Assembly: GCA_005281725.1 (NCBI GenBank)
Contig: SSBO01000012.1
Location: 17,258,603-17,322,602, forward strand
Origin: Wuchereria bancrofti
Lineage: Eukaryota; Nematoda; Chromadorea; Rhabditida; Onchocercidae
DNA length: 64,000 nucleotides
Direction: 5' to 3'
Shown here: one piece after another, positions 51,537 through 63,856 of the stretch
How the letters are laid out: each line of letters begins with the position of its first letter
Numbering within the stretch: the first letter of the stretch is position 1
Position numbers and translations under genes: made by a program
The notes under the pieces: model-generated
The model's input: the letters and a program-made list of their open reading frames with translations, nothing else
What the model was told of the DNA's origin: nothing
Databases searched by the model: none

Positions 51537-52605
51537 AATAATTTACTAAGCTGTTTGCTCTGCTCTCGTTCTAATTAATTTTCTAATTAATTGTCCACCA
51601 AAGATAGAGGATAATGACGGCACAATCGCAGTAAAAACAATAATTTATTTAGCAATTTTCAAAATTTACTTGTAACAGGTTCAAAAGCCCAGGCTGCTGA
51701 TAATTTTATCGTCTGTTCAAAATAAAGTTGCAAATACCAAACAAAAATTTTAAAAGTTTCAGGAACGGTTGTATTCACTTTTCAATTCGTTGCACCACTT
51801 ACTGTAATTTTCTTTTGCTATACAATGATTTCATTAAAACTTACTAAAGTTAGTTTAATTTTCGTTTCAGTTAATGTATGCAACCATTTATGGTCAGTTG
51901 TGGTCTTTAATCCTTCTTATAACTGACCACTTTTGGAAATGAAGGACTGAGTAGAAAAATCTTTGGATGAGTGGATGAAAGATAAATTTTGTCACATTTC
52001 AGAAGTTGTTATATTTAAGACAAAAAATTTCATCAGTAACCAACTAAATGTCTTGTATGAAGTGGAAAGAAAGCTAGAAAATATTTTGAAGATGAAAGAC
52101 TTCCAGTCTTTGAAACAAAGCTATCATACTAAACTTTATGTAATTTTCGGTCTTCTATTTTTTTCTCGATTTATCAATTTTTAATAACTATTTTTGATTT
52201 TAAACAACCTTATTCAAGAAACAAACGTTTTACCGACAACAAGTACTAAAACTACGTTTACGTACAAATCGTATGCTAATTGCAATGGTTGGCGTGTTCG
52301 TTTGCTGTTGGATGCCAGCTGTTGTCTTTAATTTCCTTAGAGATTACCACTGGTTGCCAAATTTCGTCAGTCAGTAAGAATATTTGATTGGTATTACAAC
52401 ACATTGCATTTCAATGAGGTATCTTTTATTTCCTGTTAATTTCCTCTTTAATCTATCATATATTCATATCAAGCATACATTTCAAACTTTGATTTTGCTG
52501 TTCACAGTTCAACGATATGGAATCCATGTCTGTATACCTTACTGAATGATCAATTTCGGATGGCATTCCTTGATTTGCTGCAGTCATTCCGGATCGTGCG
52601 AAGAA
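51537..52605. repeat. Second tandem duplication, copy 1 (1.07 kb)
   Basis: It begins aataatttactaag and ends gatcgtgcgaagaa directly before the N at 52606. It is repeated at 52607-53660 with a few percent difference. It carries the TM5, TM6 and part of the TM7 exon of the receptor. Confidence 0.95.
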
Positions 52606-52606
52606 N

Positions 52607-53660
52607 AATAATTTACTAAGATGTTTGCTCTGCTGTCGTAATCTAACTTTCTAATTAATTGTCTACCAAGGATAAAGGATAATGACAGCACAATCGCAGT
52701 AAGAACAATAATTTATTTAGCAATTTTCAAAATTTACTTGTAACAGGTTCAAAAGCCCAGGCTGCTGGTAATTTTATCGTCTGTTCAAAATAAAGTTGCA
52801 AATACCAAACAAAAATTTTAAAAGTTTGAGGAACGGTTGTATTCATTTTTCAATTCGTTGCACCACTTACTGTAATTTTCTTTTGCTATACAATGATTTC
52901 ATTAAAATTTACTAAAGTTAGTTTAATTTTCCTTTCAGTTAATGTATGCAACCATTTATGGTCAATTGTGGTCTTTAATCATTTTTATAACTGACCACTT
53001 TTGGGAATGAAGGACTGAGTAGAAAAATCTTTGGATGAGTGGATGAAAGATAAATTTTGTCACATTTCCAATATAAAAAATTTCATCAGTAACCAACTAA
53101 ATGTCTTGTAAGAAGTGAAAAGAAAGCTGAGAAAATATTTTGAAGATGAAAGACTTCCAGTTTTTGAAACAAAGCTATCATATTAAACCTTTATGTAATT
53201 TGCGGTCTTCTATTTTTTTCTCGATTTATCAATTTTTAATAACTATTTTTGATTTTAGACAACCTTATTCAAGAAACAAACGTTCTATCGACAACAAGTA
53301 CTAAAACGACGTTTACGTACAAATCGTATGCTAATTGCAATGGTTGGCGTGTTCGTTTGCTGTTGGATGCCAGCTGTTGTCTTTAATTTCCTTAGAGATT
53401 ACCACTGGTTGCCAAATTTCGTCAGTCAGTAAGAATATTTGATTGGTATTACAACACATTGCATTTCAATGAGGTATCTTTTATTTCCTGTTAATTTCCT
53501 CATTAATCTATCATATATTCATATCAAGCATACATTTCAAACTTTGATTTTGCTGTTCACAGTTCAACGATATGGAATCCATGTCTGTATACCTTACTGA
53601 ATGATCAATTTCGGATGGCATTCCTTGATTTGCTGCAGTCATTCCGGATCGTGCGAAGAA
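52607..53660. repeat. Second tandem duplication, copy 2 (1.05 kb)
   Basis: It starts aataatttactaag right after the N and continues into the unique 3' end of the TM7 exon. It has the same seam structure as the 15-kb duplication. Confidence 0.95.
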
Positions 53661-53764
53661 AACTCTGGTACCAGATATGGGTGCAGGATGCATGCGGCTG
53701 GTGTCCATTGCTTTGGTTGACGATGCTCAGGAAATGGCTAATTCAGAATAAAAACAAATTTTAA

Positions 53765-55817
53765 ATAAAATTTACTTAGCAAATAATAACAAGTGTTGTT
53801 GAAAATTGTAATGTATAGCATTTTTGAAGGAAAACTTACTAAACAAATAAACTATGACAGTAACTTTTTTACTGTTCAAATAAGACTAAATTTTTTGGAG
53901 TGTTCACTTGCTCATTTATGCTACAACCTTAATAAAGGAGTGTAGATGATTTTTCGCTTAATTATTATGCGTTGACTCGTAGTGATTGATTATTAAGTAT
54001 TTAATTAAACTTAAACTTTATTTAGTTGTGGCAAGCATTCATTTATGCTAATTTTTCTCAATAATTCATTTTCAGGTAATGTGACATATTGTTTGGAAAA
54101 AAATCACTCGACAAGTTCTCAAAACTGCAAAAATATTTAGATAATATGATCGGGTTTTCGAAAATTAATTACTCCACCTTACTGATAGAAACTTATACAA
54201 AAATTTTTTGGAGAAAAGTTGGTGACGTAAAAGAATGGATGAAATTACAAAAATCGCTGGCGTTCGAATGGTACTATCCTTAATGTGATTCTTTCAAAAG
54301 AAGTGAAACAAAATAAGTTTTTGTAATACACTGAGCACTGCTAATCTAAAATTTCACATAAATTAGTGACATCGGCTGTATCTCACTTACTTTGGAAAAA
54401 TAAGTAAACGGTGACTTTTTTTCTAAAATATCCCACTTAAATTTTAACTCGTTTTGCATTCTAAGTTAATTTCCTGGTATTATTGGTGCACTAAAACATC
54501 TTGCAGCTAAAAGGTTATATATTATCAATATGTGTGGGGAAAATTACTCGAATGTCAATAAAATCGAAATTTAATTGTACTTCACTTCATCAATGATTCA
54601 TTTTTTCCAATAGTACTAAAAAGGCCAGAAAGCAAAAAGGCAGAGCTATAAATAACAACAGCAGCGAAATACCAGTAATGTAAATAATTACGGATAGCAA
54701 TCAAAGTAATAGTTGGCATTTAAACCCAAAATTACATACATTTATAGATAATAATTTAAAAAATCGACTCTTGCTAAGTTTGAGTCAACATCTTTTCTTT
54801 GTCTTCCTTGAGTTATTAATAAAGCTAAAAAAGTCGAAAAGGATTCGCAGAAGATGGTATTTGTTATAAAAGAAAACAACAGCAGTAATAACAGTAAAGG
54901 AAGTGGCGGTGTATTGGAATGTATGCAGTATGCAGAAACGGTACTGGTAGTGCATGAATGAGGCGATCAGAAATCAGGAAGAACAAGATATATTACAAAC
55001 TATAAGATTTCGACAAAAAATTGTGTTATTCAAAAGATGTTAAATATAAAAAACAGAAAGAATAAAAAGTGTAGATGTTAATATTTTTATAGGTAAATAA
55101 TGGCAAATTACGGTCATTATTCCCGCGTATTCTCCTATTTTTATAACTTTTTCAAAATCTATTAATTAAAGCAAAAGTCAAGATCATTTTTAGGATTCTC
55201 GTAAAAAGTAAGGAACAAAATTTATGGGAATAGGGGCACTGATATCAAGCAATACTGATACTATAAAAGCAAAAAAAACCCACAAACTGGAATAATACTG
55301 AATAAGGAAATAAATTTAACAAAGTGCTGGACGAAATGCTAGCCTGAATGAATTTACTGGAAAAAGTCTTTAACGGCCCGTACTCTAATTGATTTGAAGT
55401 AGAACTGAATGGAACACAACTGTCTAACAAAAATTTCAACTGGAACAGAACTGAATGAAATATGATAAGTTGGAATAAATTGCTGCTTCTTCTACACTTT
55501 GTGGATTTTCGTTGATTGCATCTACGGCGGCTCCCTGCTAATTTACTGCGGGATTGCCGCACCCGAGTTTCCTGACGAGATCAGTTGTACGCACTTTGTC
55601 AGGTGGGTGAAGAGGTGATAGATTCTTTCAGATACAAATTTTTTGTAATTGAAAAGATGATGGAGAAGAAACACTGACCAATGAAAGAAATTAAAACCAG
55701 TTTTTTTCTGAAATATGGAAATAGAATTTTTTACAAGCTTTTCTATAAAAAGAAATAATTTAGAGGAAACGACTTGGAAGGTTAGGACAAGACAAGTGCG
55801 AACATTTGATTCAGTTT
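53765..55817. other. Intergenic stretch between receptor and nuclear receptor genes
   Basis: The two genes converge here. ORFs at 54089 and 55245 are short, repetitive (ctgaatga motifs near 55290-55470) and lack splice partners. I see no gene. Confidence 0.4.
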
Positions 55818-58800
55818 TTATGCATATTGTTGCAGTGGTGGTAGTATTGATGATGGCGGTTGCTGAGGTACTAAATGATGTTCTTTACGTGTTAACATCT
55901 CTTTCAACAAATTTTCTTCCATTCCCACTGTCGAATATTTGCTGAGGAAATGAGCTGCCTGACGTGCAAGAAGTCTGAAACTTTTGAAAATTTGAATTGA
56001 AAATAAATTTGTTACAAGACTGAACAGAAGAGAGAGAAAGAGATATTTTTATTAAGCCATTTAGCTGTAATGTGCATTATCACCACAGAAATTATTTTTA
56101 GTGCATTTCAGAAAAGCTTCTAACAAAGAATGATTTTTCAGCGATTCAAATAAGGTCCAGGAGACTAATGATATATTAACTTAATTATTTATTGATTTGA
56201 GATATGACCTGCTTCAAGAACTTGTCATAAGAATAATACATATAGATGATCATTCTTCTTTTTTCTAAACCCCTGTAGTAATATGTGAAAAGTGCATAAC
56301 GATGGTAGTAGAGTTCTCGAGCTTTTCAATCATTTCTATAATATCGCAGGTCTCACAAAGTGAGAAGATGATAATTGCTGGTTTTGGCATGTGTCAAAAA
56401 TAATCGGTACCGCGCTACTAATTAGAGAGGTCAAAGGGCGATACAGCTCATCATGCTCAAGTAGAGTAGTGCTCGAATATCGCAAAAATTCAAGTACTTT
56501 AGCACTACATATCGCTTTCTTCAGGTACTATAGTGAATGCTTTATTTTCAAGAGCACAGAAATAATCCTCCTTCACAACCTTGAGAAGCAAATGTGGTGT
56601 CCATCGCAAAATCTACTCTCTTACGACTATATAAGTCCAGCAAGCAGTCTCAGAGTATTTTAGCGATTTATAAAATTATATCACGCCATATTTAAACTGA
56701 ATTTCATTCCGGAAACAATTTCTTAATCATTGATGATAGGAGGAAGATAACTGTTTCAACTTTCTTCAAATTCTATTTTTTATTTTTCCTAAACACACTT
56801 ACTTCAGTTCCTCATAAACAACGTATAAGGGATGATCGGTAGCATTGGGAACGGAACGATATGCTACCCACGCTGTGAGTACCGATGCATGAACTTGAGC
56901 TGTCAGAGCGCAATTGTTTACTGCACTTCGTTCACCTGTAATTTACATATCTCTGTATTTAATCCGCAGTTGTAGTGAGACGTTTCTGTACAATATGCAA
57001 ACATGACAAGAATGCACACAAGAAAAGCTGTAAAACTTGCTTCATGCCAGGGTCAAAACAGAAAAGAGAACTATTATTCCTACTTATATGTGCAATCTCG
57101 AGTGGTTTGATGCTAGCGAACTGAATTATTCATTACCTGGAATAGAGCTTAGACTGAAACACATGACTACTGCTAGTTCCTAACCTCATTTATGGTAACT
57201 TATCCTCTCAAAATCAGTATCTAAAATTAGAATATCATTAAGCAGTAGAGATACTCTTTGCTATCTCCTCTACCGTATATCTTGCAAATGTAACCCGGAA
57301 GTACACAGTGACGTTCTTTAATGATCTTTAACAGAAAATGAATTGAATTCTTTCACTGCCAATAAAAAGTTGAAAGTAAACCTCGATCTTCGAAGAGTGT
57401 TAGCACTTTAAATGCTGCATAATCACAGCGATCGAAATTCAGTGACTGTAATTTACTGCATAATTCATTGAACTTCGGTGCCAATGTATCAAAACCCATT
57501 AAACAAATGGTTGACACAGGTAATCTATAAAAATTTGCTACAACAGTGTCAAGTTTCCACATCTATTACTATTTTCAGGATGAACTTAGAACAAAATTAG
57601 AATTTTTTAGATTCAAAAAGCTTGAGCAGAACTTCTTCGAATCTTTTCAAATAGGACCATTAAGTTTAGCAGTAGATTATTTGAACTGGCTTATACTAAT
57701 GTTTGCAATATTGAATGAAAACTAACGGACTATTGCCAAATTGTATAGAAATAGGCAAATGACTGTGAAGGATATGAAATGTGAAATCAAGAACGTGAAT
57801 TGGTGCCCAGGATGTATAAATTAATGCTATTTGATCATCAACCTGAAAAATGGTTCATTTTAAAGGTCAGTTCTGTACTATATTGCTATAGAAATCCTTC
57901 AGTTGAATTTTTTGCAGGTAGCACTAAAATTCTTATTCTTTTTGTCCAGATGAACTTTTGAAGCTAATGTTTTTTGAAACGTTGTCATAAAAATATTTCT
58001 GAAAGACAATTCTGAGGGATAATTCAAAAGTTCTATTCAGAAAGCAAGAATCCTTTGGCACATGTCAATAAATCCCTCTTGGAAATAATCTTAATTTTTT
58101 AAAAAACATCATCACACCTTCATCTGAACCACCCTCTGTTTCCAGGACTACGGTAGAAAATAACGACAAAAACACAAAGTTTTGAAGTACTGTAATCTGT
58201 TTTTTTTGTTTTTATATTAAAAAATATTCAAATTCGTAGTGTATGCTTTTTCGCATGCGACGATAATGATGTGATACGGGAAATTCCTTTCAATCACAGT
58301 AACCGTGTAAATTAAAGCATATTAAAAAGCAGTAAAATTGATATAATAAAGAATCATAATATAACATATAATTATATCAAAATAAAATGAATACTTGGCC
58401 TCGATGTAGTTTCAATACTTTTATAAATTAATCGTTGTTTTGCTATGATTCAGTTTGCAGTGAAAACTGTATGAGCTGATCATCAATGTGTAAAATAACT
58501 GGCTACCGAAAATTTTCTTAAAATCTTGATTTTCATTGAGATTCGAAACTATTTCAGTTTTTTGACAAATTTTAATTTCGTTGAACATACCGGTAACTGC
58601 TCAAAATACGGTGCACTTTTAGCCCACGTAACAATTGAATTGAGGCTTTCTTCGATAACCGACTTGCAGAACTGGAATGCGTCTCGGGTTTTGTCACCTT
58701 TACCTAATAAATGTATAAGGAGATTCGGGTCCATCAGAGATTCTGTACAGCTGCACAAAAGGGCCGCTTGTTTTGGAGCATAAAAGACACTGTCGATAGT

Positions 58801-60185
58801 CTTTTCGGTAGGTAACGGACATATAGGAAGCAGTGGTGAGGAACGATCTGTTGTGGTACCAGGTGCCGGAGTTGCTGCTGCTACCGCTATTGGTGTCATT
58901 GCCGTCATTGCTGTATAAGATGATGTTGGTGGACAGAACGGTGAATAATCAGTAGAAAGCGAGGGTTGTGGAAAACCTAAAATTTTTGAATTTCAAACAC
59001 AAGTTCATTTATGCATATATATGAAAATTAATATATGAAAATTTTCATATCTAAACTTCCTTTTTATACAAAAAGCATAAAGATTCGCGATAATCATACT
59101 TCGGAAGTCAAATTGGAAGATAAAGCCTTTTCTAAGAATCATGATTAAATTATTTTTTATTTAAATTAAATTTACAAAAAGCTAGAAATGAAACACCCAC
59201 TGGTTTCGGTATAACCATCAAAAGGCTCCGGTTTAACGCATGAATAGATGGGAAAAGATGAGCTACGTAATAACGGGTCATCGATCGATGAACCCAGTAA
59301 AGCAGCCAAATTATCACAATTTGGCAAATATGCACTCGGTCGTGGCATCACATAATCTATAAATATTCAAAGCAATTAAACTTAGACAAATTTTAAAGTA
59401 AGTGGTAAAGTCTAGAAATTCTCATGACTTCTTTTGTTGAAACAAAATAAAATTTCATCTCAAAAAAAAACGAAAGTGATCATTCTGAATTACTTTAAAG
59501 TGAGGATAATTTTACTAGGCTTTCAGAGAAAGGGATAAAGAAGAAAATTGATCTGTGAAAATGGAAGTGTTTCATTCAGTCCATCACAAACGATGCCTAC
59601 TAATATGCCATTTTTAACATGCATCTATGGAATCGAACTCTTTAAACGTATGTTGATATTATGTGTTTCCTGAAGCTTCAGTGGCGCAATGATTTTCTAT
59701 CCATTGTAACTGAGGAATCTGCGAGGCTCAGAAGCTTACTAGTCGGAGGCTGCGTACTGCTTGAAAGCGTCGGCGATTGTAGTAATGCATCATAATCGTT
59801 TTTGAACTTTTGAGTTCCACTTGTGTCGAAATACTGTGCGTGTACAGCAGCAGCTGCGGTTGCAGCCGCTGTTACAGCTAATCCAGTTGGTGTACTTCAA
59901 AAAGAAAGTAAAAATTTAGGAGGAAATGTAAGAATATTTGCTCAGTTATATGATAACAAAATACCAAAACTTCATAGTGAATACCAACCAAAAAGTAAGT
60001 TATAAAAAGTTCGAAAAGTGTAAAAACAAACCTGCTAGATACTTGTTGTTCAGTAGTGTTTTGATTGAAAAAATTGTGCGTCCCGTTAGCCCGTAGCGCT
60101 ATACGTTGCATTCGTTGTGCACGATCACGTTTATAATATGAACCAAATTTGTTGCGGCCACCACGCATACGATCTTCACGAACTG
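55818..60185 (-). CDS. nhr-25: NR5A-type nuclear hormone receptor (FTZ-F1/NHR-25), 5'-truncated
   Basis: Eight minus-strand exons with agreeing phases: 60185-60032, 59894-59740, 59356-59201, 58976-58591, 57842-57723, 57562-57382, 56935-56803 and 55974-55818 (stop), together 480 codons. The first encodes [20 protein letters not shown], the RGGR/FTZ-F1-box extension diagnostic of NR5A receptors, which bind DNA as monomers. A hinge follows with an alanine run and [10 protein letters not shown], a SUMO-type VKPE site. The ligand-binding domain shows [59 protein letters not shown] and the AF-2 helix [15 protein letters not shown]. In C. elegans NHR-25 controls molting and epidermal development. 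The zinc-finger exons are not in the window or not recognisable. Confidence 0.87.
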
Positions 60186-62099
60186 CTGTAAATCATTTTC
60201 ATTCGAGATAGCTTACATTTCAAATTCGTTTTATAAAACATGATATATGATAACAAAATACCAAAACTTCATAGTGAACACTAACTAAAGAGTAAGTTAT
60301 AGAAAGTTCTGTTCGGTTTTCAAATATTTTCACTCCAAAAGAATTAATCGACTAGATAGGGATCATTTTATTTTCGATAATATCAGTTTATTTCATCAGT
60401 TTTTTCCATCTAAACTTTTGAACAAATATCACGCCAATATTACGCTTTCAGACGTTATTTGCATTTTTCATTATTTACTGTTTGTTACAATTAGCATATA
60501 TTCTCTAACAATCGGTGTTTCACAAAGGTAAAATTACATGTCGAAAAGTGTCATCTATGTGCAGCTATTTGTCGCATGAAAATAGAAGAGCCGAAAAGGA
60601 CATCCTGAGGTCAACATCTATTGTTTCCATCTGGTATAGGGTTGGGTGGACAACAAGCTGAGCTTTGTTTTCATTCACTTTACAACTCTGTCCTCACCCT
60701 TTCATTCATTCATAGCAATGGTACTAGTAGCAATGCAGCGATAATGATAATAGCTATACAACCAGATCCCTTTAATTTATTCCATAAAACTCTTTTTCTA
60801 TCCAAATTTTCCTTGACCACCTTTCCTTGCATTCATCTTCCACATAAATTACCCTCATCTCTTATCCTTTAGATAGGATCATAGTGAACTAGCACTCATT
60901 TCTCGCTCCAGTAATTAACGCATGCATTTTGCTGACCATCTTTTTATTCTATTTCTATATCTTTTTTCCCAAAACCCTTTCCACCTTTATGTGAGGAGGT
61001 TTCTACTACTGTCGTATGATGAATTTCCTGCAGTTCAACGGAACAATTAGGAGCAATTAAAAGGACATTTCTTGGCCAAGAGATCTATTAAGATGGTCTT
61101 TTTTGCAAGCAATAGAAGAGATGACCAGAGATGGTAGTATATTTAAGAGGTGAATGTGAATTAACTATGTGACATAGCGCTCTGCACTTATGCATATATA
61201 TATAATTTGAAATTTGATAGAATACATATATGTAAGTGATAAAATATAGATATAAAATTTGAGATTTGATTTTATATATATAAAAGATATGCACATATAT
61301 TTGTTTCACTGTAGCTCAAGCTTAATATAAATTTGAAATTTTGGTAGACTAAAGTAATGCGTCATACAGCAGTCATACAATAAAAAAATAACCCCTCATC
61401 CTTTCAATCGATAATGAAAATCTTCAGGTGTGATTAAAAAACTTGTTTCTTCAATTGTTCCTTGAAAATCAGTCAACGAAGCTCCCTAAGAAGGCACTTC
61501 TCAAAGAAAAAAGAAAGAAGAGAGAAAAAAGTCCCTATCCCTGAATTAGCAGCTACAAAGAACGTCGGGTGCGGAGAAAAGCGAAATAATTTCTATTTTT
61601 CCCCGATTGCAAAGGAAAAAAAAAGAGAAATGAATCGAGCGAAACTGGCAATTTCTGTGAAAAGGAAGGAAGCAAGAAGAAAAATTGTCAAAAAAAATGA
61701 AATTATTTTTTCCGGAAAAAACCACTTCCTTCCGGAAAAAATAATGCCCTTACTACGGTTAAATAGCCCATTATTACTAACAGTTTGGATGTCATCACTG
61801 AAAACCTATTAGACATAAAAAATTCATGAGTTTTGGGTTGGAAAAAAAGAAACAATGAAACGAATCTCTTCGGGATCCTACAGTATAGTTTCAATATTAT
61901 TACAAAAAATAATAATAATAAATAGATCTAACCGAACAATAAAAAGGACGCGGTAAGAACAGCGAGTGGTGGATTATGCAAATTAAGAGAGTCTGTAGGG
62001 AAAAAGGTATGGTCATTAGAAAAGGAAACCATTGTTACATACTATGTTTTGCATTATAGAAATGGTGCATTAATCATTGTGGTCTGAAATAGAATGAGG

Positions 62100-62178
<79 letters not shown>
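62100..62178. repeat. (GATT)n microsatellite
   Basis: About 19 uninterrupted tetranucleotide units. Confidence 0.97.
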
Positions 62179-62635
62179 AATAAGAGGTGAGAGAGAGATG
62201 ATTCTTTAAATTAGTACTCAGAATTAATTAGATAGCACGAGATTGAAGTTTTATTCCATGAATTTCATAAGATTCCAAAGATTCTATGCATCATATTCGT
62301 AAAAAATTCGTTTTCCGAAATCAAAAAAAAAGACGAAGTGTACTTTGAAACAGCAAAGGAAGAGTCGAAAAGTGTACTACTTTAAAAAGCAGTACGAAAT
62401 ATACTTATTTTGGGTAGGAACAAATATGTATGCAACATAAATGCCTAAATGAGTGTATTATATATATGAAGTCGCTTAAATCCTTATACAGCTAATACAA
62501 TTTCGAAAAGACTAATTATAATTAGACAGCTGGGTAAACATATAAACTTGTCCGCTGGAATTTAATTGACGGTATTCGAGAATCATATTTTGATGAACTG
62601 TCTAAACATTAAATGTGATGGCCCTTACTTTTCAG

Positions 62636-62791
62636 TTCTTTCATGATTGCACTACATGTGATTTAATTTGCAACGGTTTCAATGCTACTTGTGTTATCGT
62701 TGTTTTCACAACCGATTTAGATGACCATGATGTCATAGTTCTTTTGGGTTTATTTGAGGCCAGGAGTTTTACCAGCTTATCTAACGGATGA
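62636..62791 (+). CDS. Possible exon with clustered cysteines, unrecognised
   Basis: An open stretch after a good acceptor (cttacttttcag) reads FFHDCTTCDLICNGFNATCV and then a hydrophobic VIVVFTTD before stopping at 62789. The cysteine spacing resembles an EGF-like or similar small domain but is too short to name. There is no partner exon. Confidence 0.2.
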   Translation, partial: FFHDCTTCDLICNGFNATCVIVVFTTDLDDHDVIVLLGLFEARSFTSLSNG

Positions 62792-63690
62792 AATATATGT
62801 GAGTTGAGAATTTCGTATCATATTTATTAGTTTATTGTTGTTGTAAAATCTCTTCATCGTGTTTCAACTTTTTCCCCTTTCGTTTTTTTAACCTTTATTG
62901 GTTTTGTAAAGAATGATGGCAGTGGTGGGCGGAAATCATTTAAAACTTTTCAAAATCGATCATAGTGTCTGTGATTGGGAAGTAAAAGTGTATGTTGTGT
63001 GTGATGTGGTAGAGGAGCATCATCCATTCCATGGATCGCATTTTTTGAAACACTTTTTGTGTCCCCCTCTTCTATATTATTCAAACATTCTTATACTGAG
63101 GGAAAGGGTACCTAGCGGCCACCACCCCCTACTGTCGATAGCGACAATTTCATTTTCGAAATACATGTGCGTGCACAAAAAACCGGTCATCATTATCCAG
63201 CCAGCCTGCTAGTAACCATTCATATTCATCGAGCCGCTGTTGTCAGCCATAAACCTTCTGAAGGATTTGATATTGATTAAATCACTAAAACAAAATTTTG
63301 AACACTGCTGTTAATTCCGAAATTTTCTAAGTTAAAAGTTTTGAAGCTATGAGTTTGTAAGTTTCGAGAACTCAAAGTTATAGTTTTTACCTTTTGACAA
63401 TCTTTTTGAATAAAAATGATAAAATTTCTCATAATCATTCTTTTTAAGTCTTTCAAACAGAAATCTGAAGCAATAAGTGTATCAAGCTATATTTTATTTT
63501 TTTGAAAATATCTTAGTTGTAATTTTTTTTTGTCTTAATCTTTCTTAAAGATAAAGAGGAAATGAAGAACTTGTTAAGTCACTGCTTATTATAGCTATTT
63601 AAATTTTTGAAAATTAGTGATTTGAATGTTTTGAATAGATAAATTCCCTGTTCCATATGAGGCAGAGATTTCGACTTGATTCAGAAAAAA

Positions 63691-63705
63691 GGCGCGCGCG
63701 CCAAT
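63691..63705. promoter_or_regulatory. GC palindrome with CCAAT box
   Basis: ggcgcgcgcgcc (63691-63702) is a perfect palindrome in AT-rich surroundings and overlaps a ccaat pentamer (63701-63705), 74 bases before the ATG of the plus-strand gene. It lies between that gene and the presumed 5' part of nhr-25 on the opposite strand. Confidence 0.45.
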
Positions 63706-63778
63706 CATTTCCACTCCTCAGTTTCACGTTCTTTGTGTTACTCCTAAGTTCTATTCGAATACTTCCAGTTTCAAATTG

Positions 63779-63856
63779 ATGGACGAATTGTTGGTTGCAC
63801 TAGCTGCAACCACTAACCAGTCCATATCTTACAGTGCCGTGTCCCAAAAAATGGGT
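63779..63856 (+). CDS. First exon of a plus-strand gene leaving the window
   Basis: ATG at 63779; 26 codons reading MDELLVALAATTNQSISYSA and ending KMG, then a consensus donor (ggt|gtaagt) in phase 0. The short helical start is similar in style to winged-helix N-termini such as that of DNA polymerase delta subunit 3, but this is only a guess. The acceptor-like acttccag 11 bases upstream of the ATG could receive a spliced leader. The rest of the gene is outside the window. Confidence 0.5.

Larger units (their letters stand above)
49374..53764 (+). pseudogene. Rhodopsin-family neuropeptide receptor (NPY/NPF type), damaged or misassembled
   Basis: Recognisable exons: TM2-TM3 from 49374 (VSGTITPITL, IWIFGELLCYFIPLIQ); TM4-loop 2 at 51239-51413 (PQAVKIIGLNFALATAISLP, then ENLCGQFCTEDWDSD); TM5 at 51763-51848 and again 52831-52916 (FQFVAPLTVIFFCYTM); TM6 at 52204-52373 and 53259-53428 (LRTNRMLIAMVGVFVCCWMP); TM7 at 52508-52605 and 53563-53764 (STIWNPCLYTLLNDQFRMAF). 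The CWxP and NPxxY-type motifs identify a class A peptide receptor. Breaks: a one-base frame change near 51310-51320; no readable DRY segment after TM3 (around 49650-49700); TM6 acceptor AG changed to AA at 52203 in the first copy; TM5 acceptor tttgag instead of tttcag in the second. TM1 was not found. Confidence 0.6.
60186..63778. other. Probable nhr-25 intron and upstream region
   Basis: No minus-strand zinc-finger exon was found, so this is probably a long intron of the nuclear receptor, or its internal promoter, up to the divergent plus-strand gene. A lysine-rich ORF at 61462 is low complexity. It also holds the (GATT)n array. Confidence 0.4.

Noticed and set aside
51963..52184. 73-aa ORF inside the receptor
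   Set aside because: It lies in the TM5-TM6 intron and is broken in the second copy.
55245..55562. 105-aa serine-rich ORF on the minus strand
   Set aside because: It is built from repeated ctgaatga-type units and has no start context or splice partner.
56391..56663. 90-aa plus-strand ORF
   Set aside because: It lies entirely antisense within an nhr-25 intron and shows no recognisable domain.
61462..61812. 116-aa lysine-rich ORF
   Set aside because: Composition follows an A-rich tract, there is no family motif or splice partner, and it lies antisense in the presumed nhr-25 intron.
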